A DNA stretch of 64,000 nt from CAYGDP01 sp964348665 (GTDB lineage: Bacteria; Verrucomicrobiota; Verrucomicrobiia; Palsa-1439; CAYGDP01): the NCBI GenBank assembly GCA_964348665.1, contig CAYGDP010000017.1, positions 15,307 to 79,306 of the forward strand, read 5' to 3'. The position numbers and the translations under genes are program-made. This document shows, piece after piece, positions 23,120 through 32,356 of the stretch. The notes beneath the pieces are model-generated. The model was given only the letters and a program-made list of their open reading frames with translations. It was not told where the DNA came from and ran no database searches. Numbering within the stretch: position 1 is the first letter of the stretch; each line of letters starts with the position of its first letter.

Positions 23120-25050
23120 GTCACCTTTCCATAAACGCTGCGTTCCACTTCAGGCACACGACCGCCTGCTCCCGACCCCGACGTTCGAAATTCCGGGTGC
23201 CGATGGTCAAGGAGGTTCTGGCCGACAATTGAAATCTCAATATTTTTGGTGGGTCGCCAGCCGAACCGGACATCCGCCTCCATATAACCCGGGATATTCA
23301 GGGCGGGTAGACTATCTACGTAACGCCACCAGACATCCAATTCGAATGGACCGGGTAAATTGATGGAGGAACCAACGCCGAATTGATGATGGGGACTGCT
23401 TCCTTCCGTGTTCGGTTCCGTTGTCGTGTCAAGCGTTTCATCTTCTCCGTGCAGTTGAATTTGCAGGTAACTGTAGGATGGACGCAAAACCCACCAATCG
23501 GTCAGTTTTACTTGCGTCGTCAACTCCACACCGTAGGTCTCTCCGGCGAGCTTGTTTCTGAACTGTGCCGATGTGGGGGGACTGCCAACGACTTCCAGAC
23601 TTTCCAGATTGTCATACACGTTGTAGAAGGCCGCCAGATCAAGCGTCACCCGGTCATGTAGTCGGACACGATAGCCGAGTTCGTAAGCCAGCAGTTCCTC
23701 GGAGTGAAGATTCGGATTGCCAATCCGGAAACCAGCGGCCACGATGTCAGCATCCACAGGACTGGGAGTGCGGACGGCGCGCGAGACAGCCGCCCAGACA
23801 GTCTGCCGTGGATCAGGCGTCCAAGCCAATCGCGCATTGGGTTGGATGTCCAAGCCGGTATAGGTTTTGTGCTCCAGTTTTGTGCCGACAGTGAGCGCCA
23901 GCCGATCGGGTATTAGGGCGATTTCGTCCTGCACAAACCCGCTATAAGTGTGTAACGTGCGGTTGGGAGGAACGAACGAAATGGTTGGCAATCCCTTGGT
24001 TTCGATCGCAGAGACACGATAGCCCAATCCCCACACAATTTCCTGACGATTGCCCAACTCAAACCGGTATTGGAAATCAATGTCGCCGGTGTTCCGATGA
24101 AAATCCACTGTTGAGTCGGTTGGTCGTTCTATATAATCGTAATACAATTGCAAGGTTGCCTGCGACCCTCCCGCGCGGGTATGCGTCCAACGCCCCAACC
24201 AATTGCCACCGTTGAGGCCGATATTTTGATTTATCCCCGACGCAGCCGTCTGTTCTGCCCGCCCGTGGTAAAGGTCTCCCTGGAAAGTAACAAGATTCGC
24301 TTCGTCAGCTTCCCAATCCATACGAAAACCGCCTTGAGTCAGATGCCATCCTTCTGCGTGATCTCCGCCCCCGAGATTGTCGCGGTTGAAGCCGGTGAGG
24401 TAGATACGATAGAAAAGATCTTCACGGAATTTCCCGCCGTAGCGAACGTCGCCAAACCCGCGTTCCTCGGTGCCGTATCCACCGCTAACGTAGAAGCCCT
24501 GCGTGTGCTTGGCGCTCTTGGTAATGATGTTGATCACGCCATTGACGGCGTTGGCGCCCCACAACGACCCCCCTGGTCCACGGATTACCTCGATACGATC
24601 AATGTCAGCCATTAAATAGTTCTGCCGGTCCCAAAAAACGCCGGCGAAAAGTGGCTCGTAAATCGCCCGCCCATCCATAAGCACCAACAATTTATTCGCT
24701 AGCCCACCGTTAAAACCGCGTATGCCGATCGCGTAACTGTGGTTGTCAATTCGCGCCACATCCACACCGACCGCCATCCGCAACGCCTCGGGAATGCTCG
24801 TCGCCCCTGAGCGACGGATGTCCTCGTCCGTGATCACATAGATCGCTGCCGCCGCGCCGGAAAGTTTCTCAGATTTCTTTGAGACAGAAGTCACTTCAAT
24901 CTGCATTAATTCCTCGATGCTCATTTCCCCCAGCGCTTGAGGGCGTCTTTCGTTGCGCTTCGCCTCCTCGGCGTTGCCCTCCACGACGAGCATTGTCACG
25001 ATCACTCCCCAAACTATTTTCGCGTGTATCTTATCGTTTAGAATGTCCAT
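23107..25050 (-). CDS. TonB-dependent outer-membrane receptor (second of a tandem pair)
   Basis: 647 residues. After a short signal segment the plug domain starts with MSIEELMQIEVTSVSKKSEKLSGAAAAIYVIT, then DIRRSGATSIPEALRM, NKLLVLMDGRAIYEP and the family core IDRIEVIRGPGGSLWGANAVNGVINIITKSA. The rest is a 22-strand-type barrel ending in the aromatic-terminated GKVTWQF. It is a paralogue of the upstream receptor, with shared MSIEEL/LSLEEL, plug core and terminus. Its ATG lies within the final codons of that gene (13-bp overlap). In this operon it may import or sense a ligand and report to YfiR and the kinases. Confidence 0.93.
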   Translation of the reverse strand: MDILNDKIHAKIVWGVIVTMLVVEGNAEEAKRNERRPQALGEMSIEELMQIEVTSVSKKSEKLSGAAAAIYVITDEDIRRSGATSIPEALRMAVGVDVARIDNHSYAIGIRGFNGGLANKLLVLMDGRAIYEPLFAGVFWDRQNYLMADIDRIEVIRGPGGSLWGANAVNGVINIITKSAKHTQGFYVSGGYGTEERGFGDVRYGGKFREDLFYRIYLTGFNRDNLGGGDHAEGWHLTQGGFRMDWEADEANLVTFQGDLYHGRAEQTAASGINQNIGLNGGNWLGRWTHTRAGGSQATLQLYYDYIERPTDSTVDFHRNTGDIDFQYRFELGNRQEIVWGLGYRVSAIETKGLPTISFVPPNRTLHTYSGFVQDEIALIPDRLALTVGTKLEHKTYTGLDIQPNARLAWTPDPRQTVWAAVSRAVRTPSPVDADIVAAGFRIGNPNLHSEELLAYELGYRVRLHDRVTLDLAAFYNVYDNLESLEVVGSPPTSAQFRNKLAGETYGVELTTQVKLTDWWVLRPSYSYLQIQLHGEDETLDTTTEPNTEGSSPHHQFGVGSSINLPGPFELDVWWRYVDSLPALNIPGYMEADVRFGWRPTKNIEISIVGQNLLDHRHPEFRTSGSGAGGRVPEVERSVYGKVTWQF

Positions 25051-27185
25051 GTTATCTTTCCATAGATGGCGCGCTGGATTTCAACCAAAGGGGCTTGGAT
25101 GGATGTGCTCGTCCCCGATTCTGGGTGATGACTGTCGAGGAGGTTCTGGCCGATCACAGCGACTTCGATGTTCTTACGCGGCCGCCACGCCAGACGTGCG
25201 TCGAGGGAAACATAACCGCTGATCTTATCCGGAATGGCAGCGGTCGGCGCCGACGGATTGAAACCGCTTAACTGATCCACAAACCGCCCCATCAAATCTA
25301 ACTCGACACGCCCGGGCAGTGTCCAAGAGGATTGAAGATAAATCTGGTGTTGCGGGCTTCCGCCTTCTCTTCCTATTTCCTGGCTCTTGACGGCAGCAAT
25401 TTCTCGGTGCAGTTGCATTTCGAGGAAAGTATATGCGCCGAACAGGCGCCACCAGGCGGTCGGCTTCCAGGTCGCCGCCAATTCCAACCCATACGTCTCG
25501 CCATTCATCGCGTTTTGGGGAGTCAAAGGAATGAAAGACGTGCCGGTCGCGGGATCGGGCGTTACCGCACCAGGCACTCTCACACTGAGATTGTCGTAAA
25601 CATTGTAGAACAGAGCGATGTCAACCGATAGCGTTTCCGTGGCTTGGGCGCGGTATCCCAGCTCATAGGCAAGCACCTCTTCGGAGTCGAGATTCGTGTT
25701 GGGGGTCACGCGTGGGAAAATCGGCGGCGCCGTCGAGACTGGCAACGACCGCGACGTGGCAATGTCCTCCGCCACGGTCGGGGTCCGCACAGCCCGCGAA
25801 ACCGCGAACCAGACACTTTGCCGACGCGAAGGCGTCCAGAGCAGGCGCGCTGTAGGCTCCACCTCGAATCCGGTAAAGTCGTTGATCTCGAACTTCGAGC
25901 CGAGCGTCAGGCTAAACTTGTCTTTGATCAACTCGATCTGATCCTGCACAAAGGCGCTCCAGAGTTGTAGTCGACGATCCGAAAATGAGACAGTAAAACC
26001 GTTGTCTCTACGGGTCGATCCCAAGTCTGCATCAATGAAGCGATAACCCAGACCCCAAACGATTTTCTGACGGTCTCCCACAGGGAACTGATGCTGAAAA
26101 TCCAGATCATAGGTGTCCCAACCCACATGGATCCGTAGATTATCCGCTTCCCGATCAAAGCGGTCCCAGTACGCCAGTAACGTGAAACGGTTATCCTCGT
26201 CGAACTCGTGGGTCCAGCGGCCGAGGATATGTCCGGCGTCGGTGATTTCGGATTCAATGTTGGTAAAACTAAATGGCGCAGTGGACATCGCTCGAAGGTC
26301 CTTCCGACCTGCATCACTGTGCAGATAACCACCGTCGAAAGTGACGGCGTCATGTTCACTGGGCTGCCAATCCAGCCGAAACCCCGTACTGCTGCCCCAC
26401 CAATCGTCGTGGGGATTGCCGGTATTCGAGACCTGCTCGTCACGAGCGAAGCCTTTGCTGTAAACGCGGTAGAACAGATTGTCGGTGATCTTCCCGCCGT
26501 AACGAATCGTGCCGAAACCCAACTCTTCCGTGCCGGCACCGCCGCTAACCAACCCGCCTTGTGTGTCTTTGGCCGATTTCGTGATGATGTTGATGATGCC
26601 GTTGACGGCATTGGCACCCCATACGCTCGCTCCAGGACCTCGCACGATCTCGATTCTCTCGATGTCCTCCAGGGGATAATCCACGGCGTCCCAATACACA
26701 CCCGAGAAAATCGGGTTGTAAAGCGTGCGGCCATCCATTTGCACCAGCAGTTTGTCCCCAAACCTGGCGTTGAATCCACGGGTGCTCACGGCCCACTTGT
26801 TCCCATCAATGCGCGCCACATCCATGCCCGGCACCATACGAAACAATTCGGGAATCGTGGTCGCGCCCGATCGACGAATCATTTCCGGTGTGACCACAAA
26901 CACTGCCGCCGGCGACTCGCCAACCGTGCTGGCCTGGCGCGAGACAGTCGTCACCTCGATTTTCATCAACTCTTCGAGACTTAAATCGGCAAGGCCACCC
27001 GGTCGCTTTGGTGTGCCATGGTTTTCTTGCGCCCCGATTGAAAATGGAAACGCTGTCAGAAAAAAACAACAGAGGACCAACCGGCAGAATTTTCGCGGCG
27101 AAAATCGAGAACTCACGGCTTGCCACATCAATTTCGCGTCTCGCCTGTTATGGTCGTTTGCCGAACTTGCCAGTCGGAAGTTCAT
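25038..27185 (-). CDS. TonB-dependent outer-membrane receptor (first gene of the sensory operon)
   Basis: 715 residues from ATG 27185, preceded by AAGGAGG eight bases away; the longer frame from 27221 lacks a site. The signal segment lies around residues 33-53 (LVLCCFFLTAFPFSIGAQ). The plug has LSLEELMKIEVTTVSRQAS, RRSGATTIPELFRMVPGMDV, LLVQMDGRTLYNPIFSG and IERIEIVRGPGASVWGANAV. The barrel ends IYGKITWTF, a canonical C-terminal aromatic for BAM recognition. The gene belongs to the colicin-I/vitamin B12 receptor class of TonB proteins. The ligand is not evident, and no TonB/ExbBD genes are in the window. Confidence 0.93.
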   Translation of the reverse strand: MNFRLASSANDHNRRDAKLMWQAVSSRFSPRKFCRLVLCCFFLTAFPFSIGAQENHGTPKRPGGLADLSLEELMKIEVTTVSRQASTVGESPAAVFVVTPEMIRRSGATTIPELFRMVPGMDVARIDGNKWAVSTRGFNARFGDKLLVQMDGRTLYNPIFSGVYWDAVDYPLEDIERIEIVRGPGASVWGANAVNGIINIITKSAKDTQGGLVSGGAGTEELGFGTIRYGGKITDNLFYRVYSKGFARDEQVSNTGNPHDDWWGSSTGFRLDWQPSEHDAVTFDGGYLHSDAGRKDLRAMSTAPFSFTNIESEITDAGHILGRWTHEFDEDNRFTLLAYWDRFDREADNLRIHVGWDTYDLDFQHQFPVGDRQKIVWGLGYRFIDADLGSTRRDNGFTVSFSDRRLQLWSAFVQDQIELIKDKFSLTLGSKFEINDFTGFEVEPTARLLWTPSRRQSVWFAVSRAVRTPTVAEDIATSRSLPVSTAPPIFPRVTPNTNLDSEEVLAYELGYRAQATETLSVDIALFYNVYDNLSVRVPGAVTPDPATGTSFIPLTPQNAMNGETYGLELAATWKPTAWWRLFGAYTFLEMQLHREIAAVKSQEIGREGGSPQHQIYLQSSWTLPGRVELDLMGRFVDQLSGFNPSAPTAAIPDKISGYVSLDARLAWRPRKNIEVAVIGQNLLDSHHPESGTSTSIQAPLVEIQRAIYGKITWTF

Positions 27186-27351
27186 TATCAGCCCCTCCTT
27201 ACAGCCGTTGCGAGTGCTCAAGTGTAGGCTTCCATCGCGTTTCTGTCAAATCTTGTGTATCGAATTCACACCGACCAAAACGGAACGGTTATGGTGATTC
27301 ATGAAAACTGCGTGGACAGGAACGCGATAGGTTGGTAAGCTCGGCTTCACT

Positions 27352-30300
27352 ATGAAGAAATTATCTGTTGTGTCTCTTGTCTTGTGCTTGGCCGTTTTGT
27401 CACTGAACGCCCAGGAACCGAAACCGCTCCGGGCGCTGCTGATCACCGGCGGATGCTGTCACGATTACAATAAACAAAAAGATATCCTCAAAAAAGGGAT
27501 CGAAGCCCGCGCTTTCATCGAAGTGGAGATCATCCACTCTTCCGATACCAGCACCAAACCGCCCCTGCCCATCTACGGCAATGCCGACTACGCCAAAGGC
27601 TACGATATTGTCATCCATGATGAATGTTCCGCCGATATCAACGACAAAACCGTTGCCGAGGGCGTGCTCAAGCCGCATCTCGACGGCGTGCCTGCCGTGA
27701 ATCTGCATTGCGCCATGCACAGTTATCGCACCGACGGCTGGAACAAAGCGGCCGGTTCTCCCTGGATGGCGTTCACCGGCCTGAACACGACTGGCCACGG
27801 CCCGCAGAAACCCATCGAAATCACATTCACCGACGCAGATCATCCCATCACAAAAGGTCTCGCGACCTGGACGACGGGGAATGAAGAACTCTATAATAAT
27901 GTCCGCATCATCGAAGGCAGCCACGAACTCGCGCGCGGCAAGCAGGAAAACAATAACTTCGTCGTGGTTTGGACCAATGAATTCGGTCCAAAAAAAACCC
28001 GCGTCTTCTCCACCACGCTCGGCCATAACAACGCCACCGTCGCCGATGCGCGCTATCTCGATCTCGTCACGCGCGGATTGCTTTGGGCGACCGGCAAGCT
28101 CGACGATAAACGATATCATCAGCCCGCGCCTAAAAAAAAAGTGATGATCCCGCTCAATCTGGCGCTCAATAAAACAGCGTCAGCATCCGCGTCACAGGGC
28201 GGACACGACCCGGCCCACGCCGTCGATGGCGACGATTCGAGCCGCTGGTGCAGTCCCGACGATAAACCGGGGCAATGGTGGCAGGTGGATTTGCAAAAGG
28301 CGGAAGAATTGACTGGCGCGAAAATTTATTGGGAATTGAGCGGTAAACGATACCGTTCCAAGGTGGAAGGGTCGACCGATGGCAAAACGTGGCAGATGCT
28401 CTCCGATCAATCGCAATCCAACTCGCGCGAGCAGGAGCAACAACTCCAGTTCAATGCCAAGGGAATTCGCTATGTTCGCATCACCGTTACCGGTCTCGAC
28501 GCCGGCTCCTGGGGCAGTTTCTTCGAGGCAGAAATCCACGGCACACAGATGGTCGAATCCACCGGACCCGGCGCCTCGCTTTCCCCAAGCGATAAAACCC
28601 TGATGCGCGAGGTGAAAGCTCCGAAAATTTTTAACGCCACGCTCTTCGCCGCGCCACCCGAAGTCAATTATCCCGCCTGTCTCACGGTCACCCCAACCGG
28701 CGAGGTGTTTGTTGGTATTGACCAAAACGGCTCCCTGGGTCACGACCCAAAAAATAGAATGGAAATCGTCCGCTGTCTCGACACCGATGGCGATGGGAAA
28801 GCGGACAAGTTCATCCCCTTCACCAAAATCGGCAGTCCGCGTGGTCTCGTTTATACCGGCGACAAACTCTTCGTGCTGCATCCGCCCAAGCTAAGCGTTT
28901 TCCCGATCAACTCCGATGGTTCGGCAGGCGAAGAAAAAGTTTTGATTAGCGGACTCGGTGGCGGCTACGACCATTCTCGCGGCGCCGACCACACCACCAA
29001 TGGCATCCAGATGGGAATTGATGGTTGGATTTACATTGCGGTTGGCGATTTTGGTTTTACCAAAGCCATCGCCGCCGACGGTAAAGAACTCCAGCTCTAC
29101 GGCGGCGGCATCGCGCGCGTGCGCCCCGATGGCACCGAGTTCGAAATCGTCAGCCGCGGTCAGCGCAATATTTACGATGTCGCCATCAGCCCGCAGCTTG
29201 ACCTGTTCACGCGCGACAACACCAACGACGGCGGCGGCTGGGACGTGCGCCTTAGTCATGTGATCATGACTGGAAATTACGGCTACCCGCGACTTTTCAA
29301 AAATTTCCCTGACGAAATCATCCAGCCTCTTGCCGATTACGGTGGCGGCTCCCCAACTGGCTCGATCTTTCTCGACGAACCCATGGTTCCCGAACCGTTC
29401 GGTCGCGGGCTTTACACGGTCGAATGGGGCCGGAACGGTGTCATGCGGCACCCGCTCGAACCCAGTGGCGCCGGGTTCAAAGCAAAACAAGAAACCTTTG
29501 TCGAACTGTCGCGCCCGACGGATATGGACGTGGACGGCGCCGGCAATCTCTATATCGCGAGCTGGAAAGACGGCGGGTTCAGCTTCAGCGGACCGAATGT
29601 AGGTTACGTGATCCGCTTGACTGCCACGGCGGGCAAACCACAGCCGTTTCCGGACTTGAAGAAAGCGACCGATGCTCAATTGCTCGCGCACCTCGCGTCG
29701 GCGAGTCATGTGCTTCGATTCCAAACCCAGCGCGAAATCCTACGGCGCGGCGACAAACCCGCGTTCGCTAGTGGACTCGAAGCGCTCGCGCTCGCTGCGA
29801 ACCAACCGATCGGCGCCCGCGTTGCCTCGATGTTTACGCTTAAACAACTCCGCGGCGTTCGTTCCCACGACACCCTTGTCCGGCTCACGAAAGATGCTGA
29901 TCTCCGGGAATTCGCCCTCCGCGCGCTGGCTGACCGGATCAGCGAAGTCTCGACGGTGCCGACAAAACCCTTTGTGGACGCACTGGCCGACCCGAACCCG
30001 CGCGTGCGACTGCAAGCGGCAATCGGACTGGGACGGCTTGGAAAAACTGACGCCGCCGCGGCGTTATTGCCGCTGACGACGGATGCCGATCCGCTCGTGG
30101 CGCATGTCGCCATCCACTCGCTTGTTACCTTGCGCGCCAGTGATGTTTGTCTGCGCGCGTTGGACTCGGCGCAACCGATCACCGGCAGTCTGCGCGTGTT
30201 GCAATCGCTCCACGAACCACCCGTGGTGGATGGTCTGATCGCGCGGCTGGGAAAGACGAGCGACCCAACGCGTCGTCAGCAAATCCTGAAAACACTGTGC

Positions 30301-31605
30301 CGTCTCTATTTTCGCGAGGCTGATTGGAAAGGCGACTGGTGGGGTACGCGTCCCGACACGACCGGTCCATTCTACAAACCTGTTGCGTGGGAGGAAACGC
30401 CAAAAATTGAGCAAGCACTCAAACAAACCCTCGCGTCGGCCAATGCCGATCTGTCGCGCTTCCTTCTGCTGGAAATGCAACGGCACCGCATTGAGTCGGA
30501 CGAGACAACGCGCCAATTGATCGCACAAGCCGAGAAAGATCCTGCGTTCCGTTCGCAGGCGATCGAACTGCTCGCGAACCGTTCGACGATCCCCTCCGCT
30601 GCGATCCCCCTCTTGGAATCGGTCGCCTCGTCCGCAAAAGAAAACGTCGGACTGCGCGCGCGATCGTTCGACGCCTTGCAACGGGCTTCCCGCATCGAAT
30701 CTCTGGACGCCACCGTGCGCGTTCTTGTTGCGTTTGCCGCCGATACAAAACTGCCCGGGGAACTGTCGCGGGCGCGAGAGAATTTCCTCCGGGACGGTCG
30801 TCACACGCAAAACACCAACTATTTCGCCACACTCTCCGAGAGCGACGAACCCGCCCGACTGGAAATCGCGTTCAACGTCCTGCTCCACACATCGCAGCAG
30901 AAACAAATCAAGAAACCGGCCAAGGACGCCATCGCGCGCGCCATCGAGCACGCCTGGACGAAACCCGACTCCACCGTGGCGCTCTTGCACAGCATCGGCC
31001 AGACGCAAGTGAAAGAGTACGCGGACCAAGTGCGCACGCATCTTGCGGATGCAAGACCCAACGTCCAGCAAGCCGCGTCGTTTGCCGCGAAACAACTGAA
31101 ATTGGACGGCGCAGTCGCGTCGTCGAGCAAAGGCACGATTGCCAATCTGCCGTACGATCAAGCGGTCGCCGCCGCTTTGAAGGAAAAAGGTGACACGAAA
31201 ACAGGCGAACAATTGTTTGCCAAACAAAACTGCCTGGCTTGTCACACGGTCAGCAAAACCGAGCCACCCAAGGGACCGTATCTGGGCGACATCGCCACGC
31301 GGTACAGCCGGGCGCAGTTGGCGGAGTCCATTCTCAAACCGAGCGCTATCATCTCGCAGGGATTCGAGCCGCAATGGTTTGAAATGAAAGACGGCAGCGA
31401 ATACGACGGGTTTGCGGTGCGCGAAGGCGGCAACGAAATTGAAATCCGCAACGCCGCCGGTGTCGCGATGGTCCTGAAAACCGCCGACATCGCCAAACGC
31501 GGCAAACGCGCCGTGTCCACCATGCCCGAAGGCCTGGTCGCCACACTCGCCCCGCAGGAGTTAGCGTCCATGCTCGCGTATCTGGAATCGCTGAACAAGA
31601 AATGA
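27352..31605 (+). CDS. Giant exported fusion: ThuA + F5/8 discoidin + PVC membrane-bound dehydrogenase + HEAT + cytochrome c
   Basis: 1417 residues with a signal peptide (1-20). Domains in order: ThuA-like glutamine-amidotransferase fold (about 27-245; ALLITGGCCHDY, VNLHCAMHSYR, GHNNATVADARY); F5/8 type C discoidin domain (about 262-400; GHDPAHAVDGDDSSRWCSP, WWQVDLQKAEELTG); sugar-dehydrogenase propeller of the PVC membrane-bound family (about 415-770; LVYTGDKLFVLHPP, GGYDHSRGADHTTNG, RDNTNDGGGWDVR); HEAT-like alpha repeats (about 790-1250); and a haem site CLACH (Cys1294, Cys1297, His1298). The likely role is periplasmic oxidation of a sugar-type substrate with electron transfer through the attached haem. 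The ThuA and discoidin additions suggest polysaccharide binding. No strong ribosome site was seen. Substrate unknown. Confidence 0.88.
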   Translation: MKKLSVVSLVLCLAVLSLNAQEPKPLRALLITGGCCHDYNKQKDILKKGIEARAFIEVEIIHSSDTSTKPPLPIYGNADYAKGYDIVIHDECSADINDKTVAEGVLKPHLDGVPAVNLHCAMHSYRTDGWNKAAGSPWMAFTGLNTTGHGPQKPIEITFTDADHPITKGLATWTTGNEELYNNVRIIEGSHELARGKQENNNFVVVWTNEFGPKKTRVFSTTLGHNNATVADARYLDLVTRGLLWATGKLDDKRYHQPAPKKKVMIPLNLALNKTASASASQGGHDPAHAVDGDDSSRWCSPDDKPGQWWQVDLQKAEELTGAKIYWELSGKRYRSKVEGSTDGKTWQMLSDQSQSNSREQEQQLQFNAKGIRYVRITVTGLDAGSWGSFFEAEIHGTQMVESTGPGASLSPSDKTLMREVKAPKIFNATLFAAPPEVNYPACLTVTPTGEVFVGIDQNGSLGHDPKNRMEIVRCLDTDGDGKADKFIPFTKIGSPRGLVYTGDKLFVLHPPKLSVFPINSDGSAGEEKVLISGLGGGYDHSRGADHTTNGIQMGIDGWIYIAVGDFGFTKAIAADGKELQLYGGGIARVRPDGTEFEIVSRGQRNIYDVAISPQLDLFTRDNTNDGGGWDVRLSHVIMTGNYGYPRLFKNFPDEIIQPLADYGGGSPTGSIFLDEPMVPEPFGRGLYTVEWGRNGVMRHPLEPSGAGFKAKQETFVELSRPTDMDVDGAGNLYIASWKDGGFSFSGPNVGYVIRLTATAGKPQPFPDLKKATDAQLLAHLASASHVLRFQTQREILRRGDKPAFASGLEALALAANQPIGARVASMFTLKQLRGVRSHDTLVRLTKDADLREFALRALADRISEVSTVPTKPFVDALADPNPRVRLQAAIGLGRLGKTDAAAALLPLTTDADPLVAHVAIHSLVTLRASDVCLRALDSAQPITGSLRVLQSLHEPPVVDGLIARLGKTSDPTRRQQILKTLCRLYFREADWKGDWWGTRPDTTGPFYKPVAWEETPKIEQALKQTLASANADLSRFLLLEMQRHRIESDETTRQLIAQAEKDPAFRSQAIELLANRSTIPSAAIPLLESVASSAKENVGLRARSFDALQRASRIESLDATVRVLVAFAADTKLPGELSRARENFLRDGRHTQNTNYFATLSESDEPARLEIAFNVLLHTSQQKQIKKPAKDAIARAIEHAWTKPDSTVALLHSIGQTQVKEYADQVRTHLADARPNVQQAASFAAKQLKLDGAVASSSKGTIANLPYDQAVAAALKEKGDTKTGEQLFAKQNCLACHTVSKTEPPKGPYLGDIATRYSRAQLAESILKPSAIISQGFEPQWFEMKDGSEYDGFAVREGGNEIEIRNAAGVAMVLKTADIAKRGKRAVSTMPEGLVATLAPQELASMLAYLESLNKK

Positions 31606-31627
31606 GATCACACAAAAGATAACCACG

Positions 31628-32206
31628 ATGAATTCAATAAAGGTCTCGCGTTTTGTTGCTCTGTCATTGGCCTTCGTTACAATGCTTGTCGCACGAGCCG
31701 ATGATTTCAAGGCTGAACCCGATTATGTCAGCCTGTTTAATGGAAAAGACCTAACGGGTTGGGGATATAAAACCGGCGACCCTTTTGATGGCAAGACCGA
31801 AAGCCCCGATGGACGGTACACGGCCAAGGACGGCAACCTCGTCGTGAATCCGCGCGAACCGCGCCTCGTGCAGACGATCTGGACCACGCAAAAGTTCCCG
31901 AAGAACTTCCATCTCAAGCTCGAATTTCGCGCCGCGGTGAACGCCGACAGCGGCATCTTCATTCGCGGTCCCCAGCTTCAGTGCCGCGATTATCCCGTCG
32001 CTGGCCCGTATAAAGACCTCAAGAAATACAAACCGCAGGACTGGAACGAGATTGATGTCACGGTCAAAGATGGTGTCGCCCGTTGTCTCTGCAATGGCGA
32101 AGTGTTGGAAGAAGCGCTTAAGCTCCCCGTCACCGGCCCCATCGGTCTCGAAGGCGACCGCGGCCAAATGGAATACCGCCGGATCCGACTCAAGGAAATG
32201 GAGTGA
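31628..32206 (+). CDS. Exported DUF1080 (3-keto-disaccharide hydrolase-like) protein
   Basis: 192 residues with a signal peptide (1-24, ending VARA). The DUF1080 domain shows YVSLFNGKDLTGWGYK, AKDGNLVVNPREPRL, FHLKLEFRAAVNADSGIFIRGPQLQCRDYP, the DWNEIDVTVKDGVARCLCNGE strand and PIGLEGDRGQMEYRRIRLKE. It follows the giant dehydrogenase by 22 bases and is probably in its operon. This pairing of a sugar oxidase and a DUF1080 hydrolase fits the 3-keto-glycoside route: oxidise the sugar at C3, then cleave it. That pathway reading is inference. Confidence 0.87.
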   Translation: MNSIKVSRFVALSLAFVTMLVARADDFKAEPDYVSLFNGKDLTGWGYKTGDPFDGKTESPDGRYTAKDGNLVVNPREPRLVQTIWTTQKFPKNFHLKLEFRAAVNADSGIFIRGPQLQCRDYPVAGPYKDLKKYKPQDWNEIDVTVKDGVARCLCNGEVLEEALKLPVTGPIGLEGDRGQMEYRRIRLKEME

Positions 32207-32356
32207 AGGGAGCAACAGGAGGAGAGACCTTCAGCTGAATATGTGATTTGGTGCTGATCGGAAAGCCATACGTCGTGCACTCACTCTCGACAAGATAATC
32301 TGGACGAAACAGCAGCAAAGATTTAGTCTCACGCAAGTCGTTCCGGGAGAAATCTG

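Noticed and set aside
30064..31374. 436-residue minus-strand frame
   Set aside because: It lies wholly within the giant dehydrogenase gene on the opposite strand; high GC leaves long antisense frames open.
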